Source: Chrysoperla carnea
Taxonomy: Eukaryota; Arthropoda; Insecta; Neuroptera; Chrysopidae
Assembly: GCF_905475395.1 (NCBI RefSeq)
Contig: NC_058342.1
Span: forward strand, 32,632,140 to 32,696,139
Length of the DNA stretch: 64,000 bases
Reading direction: 5' to 3'
The notes beneath the pieces were generated by a model. The model did not search any database and was not told the DNA's origin. It saw nothing but the letters and a program-made list of their open reading frames with translations. Position 1 is the first letter of the stretch. Each line of letters opens with the position of its first letter. Below are positions 1 to 11,600 of the stretch, in pieces. Made by a program: the position numbers and the translations under genes.

Positions 1-55
1 GTTTATAGTTCGGCATAGGAGTTTCACGTCCTTATATATTTATATATATGTTCTT
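1..55. repeat. Partial inverted-repeat element, cut by window edge
   Basis: This is one end of a short non-autonomous element whose fuller copies lie at 32192-32446 and 38069-38276. The shared terminal motif reads AAGAACATATATATA followed by AAGGACGTGAAAC on one strand and its reverse complement at the other end. Here only the right half (GTTTCACGTCCTTATATA... GTTCTT) is inside the window. It lies in a VPS50 intron. Confidence 0.6.
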
Positions 56-272
56 GAGTCAACCATTTGTCAAACTTGTACAAATTTGTTTTTCCAAAAA
101 ATCCTTTTTGGTTGAAACGAGTTTATCTTATAGACTCCTGGGGCGAAGATAGAAGGCAGGGAAGTCTCGAAAACAGAAAATATTTCCGTATCGCTGTTAG
201 ATTCGACAGAATCCTAAAATTATCTAAAATAAACCTATACTCTAGGAATGAATAAACTCTACCACAACTTAC

Positions 273-3200
273 ATGAATAGTATCCGATAAAATATTCTCA
301 TCCGTCAAGGTATCATCGAATTTAATATCGAACGGTGTATAATTAACATCGAAACGTATAAAGTATTTATCGGATGTGGTGCTCCCTTCCTGCGAATGAT
401 TCGATGCCAAATCATTTTTCGATGTACTCGTCGAAGTCGACGTCGAAACAACAGTACTTGTAGATGTTTTTTTATCCTTAAAATGTTTGAGTGTATGACG
501 TAATGATTTAAATTCCTGTAATTGTGATATTTCAAAATTTGCTTTGACAGGACATATTTCCCACATTTCATTCTCAAAAAATATACGTAATTCTTCTAAA
601 CGTGATGAATGGTAATTTTGTAAGTAGCTAACACTTTTACGACGGATTGCTTCCTGTAATTCTTCTGATTTACTATCACAAAATTCTTCACCAATTTTTA
701 TTAATCTAGAAAGAAAATTTCATTCGTTATTGCGCTTGGGAAATGTCGCAAACTAAATTCAATTACGAAAAAAAGTATCAAAATCGCCTTCACAATATGG
801 GGATCGCTAATGATCCCACTTGTAGAGCTTGTATAGAGGATGATGATACTTTCATACATGTTATTTGCACCTGCAGAAATCTGCAGGGCGTTAGATTTAG
901 AATGTTCAGGTCCGAAACCTTGGATCCATCTATCCTGGAAGAGATTCCGACGGAACAGTTGAGGGCTTTCTAGGTGGCGTCTGGCTTCGACAGAATCCTT
1001 TTTCTTCATCTGATTTTAATAGCACCTCCTACCTGAAGATTCCTCGTTTTCGGGTGGCAGGCGTTCTTAAGGAGAGCACAGAGGACTCTTGATCTAGGTG
1101 CTAGGGAACCACTTGCGGTACCCCTCTTTGTCTTATTATTATTATACCTTCATTTACTTGACTAAGATCACAAAAAGCGAATAATTAAGCGACTTAAAAA
1201 CTAACCTATGTAAAATGCTTAAAATTTGTACAAAATTCTCAAATTGAAAAACTTCTAAATTGGCATTTATTAAAAATGTGGCAACTTTTGATTGTATATC
1301 GTTCCATAATTTCACAACACCATTTTCCAATTTTTGTTTAATGTAATTTTGATTGAGTGTGTCCTCAAAATCGGGTGTGGTTGGTGAGCGTGGTGAATTT
1401 ATTGAATTCTCTGTTGACGATTGACGTGACGATGTTTGTGTGTCTTGGAAATTGAATGTCGGTGACATTGACAAACTCTGATGGTCTGGTTTTGGATTTA
1501 AATGATACTGTGATATTCGATAATAGCTGGTTATTATCACCCAAAAACTTTTGCATAAATCTATTAAACACGCTAAAAAATCGCCGGTTGATACATACTA
1601 AAACAAAAATATTTTTTTAATAATTAATAAGTGAACAAGGTCGTGTTTAATAATTATACCACAATTAGTAAATTCTTTAAAAAACAAGTGAAAACAAACA
1701 ATTGGCTGAGTTAATTGTTGAAATACCATATACAGGGCGTTCTGTTATTGACTGCAGATCGTTGGCCTACAGAATAAGCTCATAAAGGCGAAGGGAAAAG
1801 TTTTTTACCAATTTTCGATCTGAGGCCTACTTTAATAGATAATTAACCAAATAAATTAATATAAAATTAATACTAAGTAAATAGTTTTATCGAATCACAG
1901 TTCACTTAGATATTAAAGGCAATACCAACCTATTACATAAACAAAGTGAGCTTAAGATTTGAAACTTCATGCGTACAAAGTTCAATTAACTCAAGATCTG
2001 AAGCCGGAAGCCCATGGAGAGCGAAGAGCGTTTGTTAATTGGATTTTGGAACAACGACAATTGGATGTTGATTTTTGGCGACGAATATTTTATTTGATTA
2101 AAAAATAATTTGGAATCAAACTTACTTGACATAATTGCTTATACTGTTTTTTCTCGTTTGTCAAATCCTGTAATGTTTTCTCGTTTAATAAAGCATACTT
2201 ATGGATCACTTTAAATGCACTGTTGTGTACCGCTGTTGTAAAATGCATATTTAATTGATCGATAGCCACACGACCATTTTCCAATTTTTTGTATGCACTT
2301 TGCAATTTTGCGTAAACATCTTCATCAAAATTATAACAAATCTTTAAAACAAAAAAGAAAATTAATTAGAAAATATTATTAGAAATTATAATAGAATCGA
2401 AAAAGGTAAATCGATTTGAAAAATCATAATTTTTTTGTTTATCCACTTGAGCTGGTATCGAACGCTGGTCTACGGTATCGGAGTCCTGTGTTCTGCCGCT
2501 AAGCTACTGGATCTCTAAGGAAAAGCATTAAATATTTAAACCACTTACATTTTCCAAAGCACTATCCAATTGATTTTCGCTAACTTCAAGTGTATCATGA
2601 AATTTTTTCGTTAATTCAGCAATACATGAAAAATGTCGATACAATGACGCAACTGTGAGGCGTTCCTTCAATAACAAAATTGCTGTTAAATAATTTCCTT
2701 CGCGTAGCAATTCCTGTAGATGTTCTTCAGTTTCATACTACAAAATAAAAATATTGCGTTCATACAAAAAACATTCTGACTGTCATTTTAATAGGGCTGC
2801 CACTTTTCTCGTTATAACACGCCCAAAAAAACCCTCCTCCTAGAAATCCCCTCCAAATTACAATAATCAATCCTCGTTTTTATAAAATTGATGCCCATCT
2901 CTAGGTAGCAGCCCTAGATTTAACATAGATATTGAATTACCAATGTTTTAATCGTAATTAAGTAATGCATCAATCCTTTGAGTATCTGCCGTTTACGATA
3001 GTTAGCCAGGACACCTAAACTCGAAGCGAATTGATCTTTGGCCGCATTCAAATGTGTTCGTGATTGTCGACATGTAACAACAGCCTCCTGTAATTTACTC
3101 TGTAATGCAATTACATCACGAAACTGTTCTTGACATGAAGTTTGCTGCTGTAGAATCATATTTAATACTTTTTTCGATACACATTGCTGTTGAACTTTTA

Positions 3201-4259
3201 AATTTTTAAATTCATCTTCTAATTTTGTACAATCTAATGTTGTTGATGGTAATTTCTGCAAAATATAGTGTAAATAATTAAAATTCTATAATTTTTAAAT
3301 TGAAATTATTAACGTGTTGCTCTCACTTATCCCCCTCCCATAACACTCAAATTACGGGGGTGGGATTGTTTTACACAAATTTAAATTTTTTTTGTCTTGA
3401 TTCATTGAGTGTATCAATACAGATGGCCATGAATTGTAACTCGTTCAACAGTTTTACAGAAATCTTTAATTTATGATTCAAAATGATGCTCATAGATGGT
3501 GTAGTGAAATGTCATAGACTAAATTTATCTTTATAAATTATAGCTCATGTGTTATTATGATGTATAAGCTATATTATTATTAAGTTTCATTCAAATCCAT
3601 TCATTAGTTTTTGCGTGAAAACGTATCAAACATACAAACAAACAAACATCCTTACTTTCACGTTTATAATATTTAATATATAACGCACTCATAAAAGTTT
3701 TCATTTCAAAAATTATCCTGGTGGGAGCAACAAATCATACTCAGAAACTAATCAAATTTGAAATAATGTTAGAATCGTTTCTCTTCATGTGAGTTGTATC
3801 AAAAATTTTCGTGGATGGAAAAGATTGAATCGCAAGAAACAATTTATTATGAACGTTGTTCAAAAGCATGTATGTTTTCATAAAATAAGAAATAAAACAA
3901 ACCTGTAAAATAAATTTGGATGCATCAAATGATGAATCCTGATTAAAATAAATTTGCTGGATAGAATCCAAAATGAGTTGATCATCGGGACGCAACTCAT
4001 CATTGACAGTTTTACTATTTATACTTAAAATTTCATCAATTTGACTTGCTCGTTTCTTGACAGTCGTATTGGTTGTATTTTCATGAAAATATACTTCATC
4101 GTGAAAACCCATTGATGGTATTTTCGTATTTGACATTTGCTAAAAAGAATATTTTTTTTGCATTAAACAAACAAAATAGAAAATATAGGTTTTTCAATAA
4201 TGAATCTTTTGTACCTGTTTATTTAAAAATCCAAGCACTTTATGTTTGATTTCATCCAT
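273..4259 (-). CDS. VPS50: Syndetin (VPS50, EARP complex subunit), N-terminal part
   Basis: Seven coding exons are visible on the minus strand: 4215-4259, 3903-4139, 2941-3255, 2549-2737, 2126-2341, 1206-1597 and 273-705. All have GT-AG borders and the phases join to 609 codons; the vertebrate protein has about 960, so the C-terminal third lies left of the window. Syndetin is a subunit of the EARP tethering complex, which returns endosomal cargo to the plasma membrane. Family signatures include the SIQQIYF segment in exon 2, KKVLNMIL and the LANYRKRQ segment in exon 3, and [11 protein letters not shown] followed by FSCIAEL and [11 protein letters not shown] in exon 4. YVSTGDF opens exon 6. 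The start is set by the [15 protein letters not shown] exon, which has an in-phase donor. A Ser/Thr run (STSTSTSTS) in exon 7 looks like lineage-specific linker. Introns carry a LINE end, a transposase scrap and a tRNA-like sequence. Confidence 0.95.
730..1146 (+). mobile_element. LINE 3' end (copy 1 of one family), in VPS50 intron
   Basis: An open frame from 743 to 973 encodes the extreme C-terminus of a non-LTR retrotransposon. [17 protein letters not shown] is followed by FIHVICTC, the Cys-Cys-His-Cys tail found after the RNase H domain in I/Jockey/R1-type elements. A GC-richer 3' UTR follows and ends in a TTATTATTATTA tail at about 1146. The 5' part is absent, as in a truncated insertion. 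It lies antisense to VPS50. Related copies are at 10745-11334, 22085-22765 (reverse) and 29960-30250. This copy has the most intact tail domain of the four. Confidence 0.8.
1732..1850 (+). repeat. Terminal fragment of a DNA transposon
   Basis: The stretch starting ACAGGGCGTTCTGTTATTGA and ending near GATCTGAGGCCTAC reappears, diverged, at 39281-39400 (GGTGTTCTGTTATTGATAGC ... GATCTAAGGCCTG). The transposase fragment at 1968-2096 lies just downstream, so this is probably the 5' terminal region of the same element. This link is inferred from proximity. Confidence 0.5.
1968..2096 (+). pseudogene. Tc1/mariner-type transposase fragment
   Basis: One frame reads [20 protein letters not shown] and continues [20 protein letters not shown] over about 43 codons. 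This resembles the segment just before the first catalytic Asp in IS630/Tc1/mariner-type transposases of insects (LKPNDHxxRxxFxxWxLEQ, then DxxFxxKIxFSDE). The frame reaches a stop soon after and no catalytic triad remains, so it is a short relic within a VPS50 intron. The family assignment is from memory of these motifs and is moderate. Confidence 0.6.
2450..2520 (-). repeat. tRNA-like SINE head
   Basis: Read on the minus strand this contains TAGCTTAGCGGCAG, close to a tRNA A box. About 40 bp further on is CGTTCGATACC, close to a B box. The anticodon and acceptor stems do not pair well, so I read it as the 5' head of a tRNA-derived SINE or a decayed tRNA relic, not a functional tRNA. It lies in the intron between VPS50 exons at 2549 and 2341, in the same orientation as the gene. 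Confidence 0.45.
3400..3682 (+). repeat. Dispersed retroposon 3' end, ACAAACAAACA type
   Basis: The repeat runs through AGTTTCATTCAAATCCATTC, a CAAACAAACAAACA run and TTTCACGTTTATAATAT. The same order of motifs occurs at 11622-11815, 31445-31540 and, reversed, 47010-47225. Ends of this kind are typical of RTE-like LINEs and dependent SINEs in insects, but I cannot assign the clade. It lies in a VPS50 intron. Confidence 0.55.
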
Positions 4260-5285
4260 TTTGTAAAATTTTTTATGGAATCACTTGGAAAATATAAAAT
4301 AAATATGTGAAAATATAAAATTTATAATTAAATGAAAATGTCATAAAATGACATTTTTCATTTCCATTATTTTTTTCCCGTGTATATCAAAATATTTTTA
4401 ATATGTGTACCGTGTACACATCGTAATAAAGTCGAGGTTTTTTTTTAAACATTGACTATATTTACACTTATACTCAGTTATAAACGTCAAAAGTACAGTA
4501 AAAAAAATTGAACCAACCAAAATATCTAGGTCAAAGGATAGTAAAATAAAAATTAAAAAAATTGTGTGTGTCAGCTCCGACACACGATTGGAGATTACTC
4601 CTTAAATGTTAAATAGTGTGATATGTCCGTCCAGGTTATTGCCAGTTTCAAATAATAGATGCTTTGTCTGTTATACGTACTATATGTACTATATTTTTGT
4701 GCTGTATAATTTGTGCTGTGTTCGCCATATTATTGTTAGTTTCAAACAATAGATGTCTGGTCGCACGATAAGTTGAGCATCAAAAACGTAACGAAGTCAT
4801 TCGATCACTAGATTTTACTCCTCATATTAAAATCGATTCTTAAGTAATAAACTCCAAAAAACTGAACCAACCAAAATATCTTAAACGATATCATTACTAG
4901 CTATTCTGCCTAGTGGAAGTCATTTTTATTAAAATTTCATTTAAGATCAAATAAAAGTTATTTTTGATCCAAATATATTTTAACACCATAGAAACAAAAT
5001 AACAAAAATTGAAAATTGTTGTTTACCGGAGATGCTAGATAGAGAAGCTCTTAGCTGGAAAACCCAATAATTAGTTGCCCTCAAAACGAGGTTCGTAATT
5101 ATTTATTTTTGTGGTTGAAACATAGTTTATTCAAAATGGACAACTGACAATCTGTCAGTTCCATTTTTGTAAAAAGAGATAGCACGAAAATAAAACAAAC
5201 TTCAGACGAATATATCATAAATCTAAAAATAATTTTTGATTGTAAATTTTACGTTTCCAAGAAAAATCTTGAGTAAACGAAAAAA
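4260..5285. promoter_or_regulatory. Divergent intergenic region, VPS50 / SRA1-like
   Basis: About 1 kb separates the start codons of the two divergent genes, so both promoters should lie here. It is AT-rich. A dispersed repeat at about 4616-4765 contains two internal copies of TAGTTTCAAACAATAGATG-type sequence, seen again at about 35090-35150. I see no convincing core promoter element. Confidence 0.4.
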
Positions 5286-6447
5286 ATGACTGAGGAAAAT
5301 ACAAGTATTAAAAAACCTGGTAAGAATTTGGGAAATTTATTTATCATACCACAAATTTCCTTTTAAAAATTACGTGGCACGTTGGCACAATATTTTCTTT
5401 TAAAGTCTTACAATGTTCAAAGCAAATAAATAAAGATTTCATTTTTTCCCCTTCACGATCGTTATAGAATTTAATATTCCATTCAACTTAACCAAATATC
5501 AAACTTCCAGAAAGAATATACCATATTGGAAACTCTGGAAGTTTGTAACTGATCGTGAAAACAAAATTTTGATACAGTTGTTCGTAAAATAATCTAGACA
5601 TTGGGGTGGATTTGTAATTTTTAGATATCACTATATATTCAGGGTGTTTTAACAATTAATTATATCGGTACCATAGCAGTTTTAATAACCCAATCGAAAT
5701 TCGGAGTTTCTGCGGAGTACACTCCTTTGTGGATTTTTCAAGGAGGATAGGTGAAGTTTAATCTGCATTTCAGCGGTGGAAATATGAAGTGCCACAACTG
5801 TACATCAAACTCTAGTGTCAAACATCTCTTAAACCAATACCCCGAGTTTAAATCCAGGCATTTAAACCGCTAGGGTAGTTATATTCAGGGACGGATTAAC
5901 CCATGTTGGAACGCGAACATCAGCCAGTGCCGTTTTTTGTGCCCTTCCGTACAAATTTGTCTTTCCCCTTTTGTTTTAGTCTTAAATCAACTTGATGCTC
6001 CCTTGTGTCGCCCTTTTCATTAAAATCTGCCTTTTTCCTTTCTATTTTTCGTAAATCAACTTAGCGCCCTTCTCTTATACATTTGTCCTTTTCTCTTTTG
6101 ACTTTTCCTTTTGCATGGAGCCCTTAGGTAGTTGCCTACTACGTCTAATGCTTAATCCGCCACTGGTTAATAATTTATATTGTTTTATAGCCGTGGATCC
6201 TGGTTGGAACGATCCACCAATGTTATCAACACCAACTGTTCAGCCTGCGACAAAACGTAACATCCTTAACAAGAGGGTTGCATTCCCCTTATTTAATGGC
6301 AGCGGATCACCAACAACAACAGATGGAACTAGTATTAGTTTAAATTCAACGCCAACGCCACCTAGACCATCACCTCCTCAACCTCTGCCGAATAGTGCAA
6401 ATTCGCCGGCACCACCATTGAATCCACCATCCTTACCCCCTCAATAA
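5286..6447 (+). CDS. SRA1-like protein, N-terminal proline-rich part only
   Basis: Two exons, 5286-5319 and 6191-6447, join in phase (291 nt, 96 aa plus stop). Residues 11-20 read PAVDPGWNDP, followed by a KRNILNKRVAFP segment and a Pro-rich tail. This matches the start of steroid receptor RNA activator protein (GWNDPP, then LLTKRVAAP, then a Pro-rich linker). The usual C-terminal helical SRA1 domain of about 100 residues is absent: the frame stops at 6445-6447, and an AATAAA lies about 20 bp later. No reading frame for that domain is visible between here and KRTCAP2. Either the gene has lost its C-terminal half or a distant exon is missed. A hAT-like element sits in the intron 25 bp before exon 2. 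This is unrelated to Sra-1/CYFIP despite the name. Confidence 0.7.
5886..6165. mobile_element. hAT-like non-autonomous element in SRA1-like intron
   Basis: The left end CAGGGACGGATTAA and right end TTAATCCGCCACTG are inverted copies, matching hAT termini of the CAGTGGCGGATT kind. The flanking octamers GTTATATT and GTTAATAA agree at five of eight positions, which fits an old 8-bp target duplication. A similar solo end (CCAGTGGCGGATTTGAGG) is at 46018. No coding capacity. Confidence 0.65.
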
Positions 6448-7314
6448 AATGACTTTTATCTTTTAAATATAAATAAAGCACAAATGTGATTAATGGCGTA
6501 TGATTTGTTTTAAGATTAGGTTCATAGCGGTTTAAATACATTCAAAATCGATTATAACGACATTCAAGCGATTCCGATATAATCGAATTTTGACTGGAAC
6601 ATGTGAAAATTTATAAAGGTTATATTTTCGTTGTTATTCTTGAATATTCTTTCAGGGTGGTCGCCTTTTATACCACAAATTTCATCTCTTGTGATAAGAG
6701 AAAATCTCACGCTATTGAAAACATAATGTATCTACAGAGGTAGCCGAAGTATAACGAAGACCACCGAATTGCGGTTTTTTTTACCGACTTTACTGAAGCG
6801 GTGGCCAAAACTCTCTACCTTGTTTCGTAATAACATCGAAAATTGAAAACTCTTTACAACAAAACAAAATTTAAACAAGCCGCAAATTAGGAAAATTTTG
6901 ACGAAAGTGGGATGTTTTATTTTTCATTGAAAATGGTAGAATTTTAAAATTAAAAACTACTTATTTATCATAAAAATTTTGGCAAATTTTTTGTGGAAGT
7001 GTCTAGTTCCAAATTTTTATAATTTTTTTCGTGATCAGAAAATGTTATTACATAAATTTCTAAGATGTCTCACTTTCGTCAATATTTTTCGAGCTATTTC
7101 TTTTGTTTAGACCTAAACTTTAGACCTTTTTTGATTAATTTGTTTATAAAAATTATTTTTGTTAATTAATAAGAACGATAAATTATTTTTATACAATTAA
7201 TAAAAATATTTACGAATAATTTTAAATCGTTTTTTATTTTAACGACCATTAGCATAGTTAGAACTTTTTCTAGACTGGGCAGCAAAAATAAAGAATTTTA
7301 TAAAAAATAATAAA
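6448..7314. other. Noncoding, no recognised feature
   Basis: This holds the SRA1-like 3' end (AATAAA near 6470) and then AT-rich sequence. Neither strand has an open frame that resembles a gene. Around 6545-6600 there are short matches to the ATTATAACGACATTC-type repeat seen near 58200 and 35270. Confidence 0.5.
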
Positions 7315-8130
7315 ATAAATTTCTTTTCTCCGATTTTGATAAAATTCAGTAACAAAGGTAATTTTGACCCAAAAAATACAAAAATCGTATTTATTTGATG
7401 ATTGGACGTATAATTTTTGAGATAATGTCAAAAATCACTATGAGATATCGTTTTTCTCAGAAACTATTATTCCAATCGTTAAATAAACACGATTTTTGAA
7501 ATTTTTGGGTCAAAATTACCCTAAAAACTAAATTTGACTGAATTCCAAAAAAAAAAAATTTTTCGTGATTTTCTCGATTTTTTCAAAGGGGTACCCCTTA
7601 AAAAATTTTCAAAAAATCGAAAAAAAAATTTTTTCTCCGATTTTGATAAAACTTTGTATCCAAGGTAATTTTGGCCCAAAAAATACAAAAATCATATTTA
7701 TTTGATGATTGGGCGTATAAATTTCGAGATAATGTCAAAAATCACTATGAAATATCGTTTTTCTCAGAAACTATTACTCGAATCGTTAAATAAACACGAT
7801 TTTTGAAATTTTTGGGTCAAAATTACCTTAAAAACTAATTTTTACTAAATTCTTAAAAAAAAAAATTTTCGTGATTTTCTCGATTTTTTCAAAGGGGTAC
7901 CCCTTAAAAAAATTGCAAAAAATCGAGAAAATTTTTTTTTCTCCGAATTTGATATAACTAAGTATTACAGGTAATGTTGACCCAAAAAAAAAACAAAAAT
8001 CATATTTATTTGATGGTTGGGCGTGTTGTTTTCTAAATAACGTCAGAAATCACTCCAAAAAATCGTATTTTTCAGAAACCATTAACTGAATCGTTAAATA
8101 CGTTTTTTATAATTTTAACACAATTTTTGC
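7315..8130. repeat. Tandem array of a 306-bp internally palindromic repeat
   Basis: The landmark CTCCGATTTTGAT occurs at 7328 and 7635, and a variant at 7941, giving a period of about 306 bp and roughly 2.6 units. Within each unit the left half (GGTAATTTTGACCCAAAAAA, ATCATATTTATTTGATGATT) is nearly the reverse complement of the right half (AATCGTTAAATAAACACGAT, TTTTTGGGTCAAAATTACC). Each unit can therefore fold on itself. Diverged single units or parts occur at 39080-39280, 42600-42780, 44640-44860, 53080-53640 and 59290-59560. Confidence 0.8.
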
Positions 8131-8604
8131 AATCTTCAAATTAACTCAATTTCTGAAATTATTGGATTTGCATCCGATAAATTCCAATAGATTTCCTTAA
8201 TTTCCCTGAAAATTCCCAATTTTCGCCTTCTAAAATGATTGATTTAGGGAGTAAATAAAAACGATATAAATATGTTTAAATTTTGTATTTTTACAAAACA
8301 AACTCCAAACATGAACGTACCCAAAAAGTAACTACATATATATACATTAAAAAATGAACAATGGCTGCGTTCAGCTATAAAGAACGCTCATCAAATGTAG
8401 TCCAGTCAATTATGCATGTAGAGAGCGCTGCCCACATTTTAAGAGAATTCTTTTGAACTAAACGCTACTATTTTTAATATGAACAATAATATCTCATGAG
8501 TTGTGATGTAATCGGTATCAGTGTCTCTTAACCTAAAATATATATTTACGTAATAATTTTTGACGCCATTTTGTTAATGTTTGACGTTGTGCTAATGGCT
8601 GTGT

Positions 8605-11600
8605 TCATTTGTTTTTCTTTTTGCTGCTGTGCGTTGGAACTGGTACAACTTTCTCTGGTACGCTGTATGTTTTTTGTGAGATATTGTGCACGAAATATAA
8701 ATTTATTAATGACAACATGAAACTGAAAAAGAAAATTTTAATAAGCTAGAATTCGTTCCTCGGCATGTACTAAATACTATAGTAGTCAATAACATGGTCG
8801 GATTATCGGGGGGAATTTATGAATACTAACCATGAAGTAACAGATACTCGATGAACTAATCCAGCGCTTAATAATCCAATAAATAAGCATATTGTAATCT
8901 CTGGAAACATTTTTGCCTGGCTGTTTTTACCGAAAACCATACTTTCGAAATTGGAAAATGCCTTTAAAAATCAATATTAAAGAAAATATTTTGGATATAT
9001 AAAGTTCATCATAAAATTGAATCCTTGAACTTCAAGGAAAACTATTTAAACAATTTGATAAGGTTGAATAAAAATAATAATAAAACATAAGAAGGATTAC
9101 GAATCTGCACAGATTGCACTAATTCTGTCCCATCTTCCGAAAATCCTATTTTTAATTAAATGAATAGACCAATCAAATTAAATATTGAACGCTACAATAG
9201 AATAATATAACTCAATGTAATACCATACAAAATATAAGTAATTAATACCATACAGTATGTCAACAAATCTGACAAGTCACATACTATGACGTCACGTCCG
9301 TTTTAAAATTTAAATTTTCTGTTTTAGAAATTTGAATTTCTCTAAAAAGATTTTTTCTTAAAAAGATATTAATTACTTAAATAATGGTTTGGTTGAAATA
9401 ACCAGCCAATAAAATTACGGAAAAAAAAATTTGAACCAAATTTAAATTTCATGAATATTCCCTATTACCGTAGATGTTAGGACGCTTAAAATCATTTGAC
9501 GCTCAGTCGTAAGATATACAGTCGTAACTATAATGTCAGTGGTCTTTACGTTACACTCCAAAGTCGGCGTTTCTTAAAAGAAAAACAACAGATAAACCAA
9601 AATCCATATTTTTCCATTTTCCTTAGTGATTGCGAAATTTTTACATTTTAAATTGAACAAATCTATTCGGAAAACTTCTTCATCAAGATTTTTAATTCAA
9701 CAAAACAGATTTTAAAAGGGGAACCATTTTAAAATACTTATTTATAAAGAAATAAACGCGCGCATTAAGTTGTTTACATTTTAATAAAATATGGCCGACA
9801 GCTCATTACAAGATTTGAACAAAATGAAGGTTATAGATTTGAAGAAAGAATTAAAAATGCGTGAATTGGATACTGTTGGCAAAAGAAATGAATTAATTGA
9901 ACGATTAAATGCTTCACTTGACAGTACTGGCAATGAAATTGATGTATCAACAGAATCAGAAGATTACATGAATGATGTTTTAAATGTCAGTGAAGAATTA
10001 GATTTTGAATTCGAAGAAGATGAAAATGTATTCGAAAATGAGGATAATACAAGTATAGCTAGAACGGATGATCCAAAAATTCCAAGAGCAAATGAACGGA
10101 AATTAAGTGAATCATCAGATGATAGTAATGTTACAAATGGTACTCCAAGAAAGATAATTTTTAACAAAATATTGTCTGTTAATTCAGAAAATAAACCAGA
10201 ATCTACAACTGAAGAAACATCCACAAAACAGGAAAAGGAAGCAGTCACTGTTGTTGGAACTACGGAACACAAACGTGTTATAAAACTTTCAAATATATCG
10301 GCTAAAGAAAGATTAGAAATGCGAGCAAAAAAATTTGGTACAACATTAATAGCTGATCAGAAAAAGGAAGCAAGATTCGTTAGGTTTGGAGATCAAGTCG
10401 ATACGAATATAGAAACATTGAGAAAGAGAGCTGAACGATTTGGTACATCGGTTTCGCCAATTTTGTCTGCGTTAGATCGACTAGAAAAACGTAAAGCAAG
10501 ATTTGGAGAAGTTGATGGACCTGCGAAAAAAGATCCATTCGTCTAAAAGACATTCTATTTGTGATTTTTACTGAAACTTTTTGTGATTTTTTACCAAATA
10601 CTTTGATAATAATTTTAAGGCAATGTTACAGTGGGATTCATTCTGTTTCATTTCAAAATGCTATTGTGATAATAGGTTACATTGAAATTTCATTTTAATA
10701 AAGAGTACTATTTTTTTAAAATTTTTATTTAATTCTATCCCACACTACTACGAATGTTTCCGAGGTGCTGAATCACCTGGCATGGAACAACACAGTCAGG
10801 CTGATCTGAGTTCCTTCTCGCTTTGGCGTTAAAAGGAATGCACCAGCAGACTCGTTGGCAAGAGAGGGGTCATCTCAAACGCCCCTTTCACTTGAGCCTG
10901 TCATTCCCATAGCAAGCTGCTCTGTAATTTACCGAATCAAAGAATGGCTACGACAAGCTCACCTTGCTAGGCCATTCAACTGTGTTCGTCTGAAACTTAG
11001 AGCACAGTTGAGAAGGGTGGTGGGACTCTTGACAGAACACTGTTAACTGAACTATCACCTTCATAACATGGGGATCTTTAATGATCCCCACTTGTAGAGC
11101 CTGATGGAGGATGTCGAAACCTCCCTACATGTTATTTGCACCTACAGAAATCGACAGGGCGTTAAATTCAGAATGTCCGGGTCCGAACCCTTTAGTTTCA
11201 TCCGATTTTAATAGTACCCCTACCCGAAGACGCCTCGTCTTTGTGTTACAGGTCGTTCTCAAGGAGGGTACAGCGAACTCTTGGTCTAGGTTCTAGGGAC
11301 CCACTGGCGGTACCCCTCTTTTGTTTTATTATTACCCCACACCACGTTGTAAAAAAAGGAATTGTATTTTGTTTTCAATTCAATTTGAGATAAAACCGGT
11401 TTTTATAGGACGAACATTAAAAATGCTCCTAGAACACCAGGAAAAAAACCAAATTAATGCATTTTTTACGAAACCGTTGTCGTAGCTTGAAAAATAAACA
11501 GGTTTTCTTTAATTAACGAAAATCACAAACTTGCATTGTCAATAAAAGTTATTTCTCGTACCTAACATTGAATAAATGGATTAAATTAATTAAAATAAGT

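Noticed and set aside
743-973. Open frame taken as a VPS50 exon or a host gene
   Set aside because: It lies on the opposite strand to VPS50, matches the Cys-rich tail of a LINE and has three related copies in other introns.
2450-2520. Functional tRNA gene
   Set aside because: A- and B-like boxes are present, but the acceptor and anticodon stems do not pair.
5286-6447. Reading the SRA1-like gene as related to Sra-1 (CYFIP)
   Set aside because: The names are similar but the proteins are unrelated; GWNDPP and the KRV segment belong to steroid receptor RNA activator protein.
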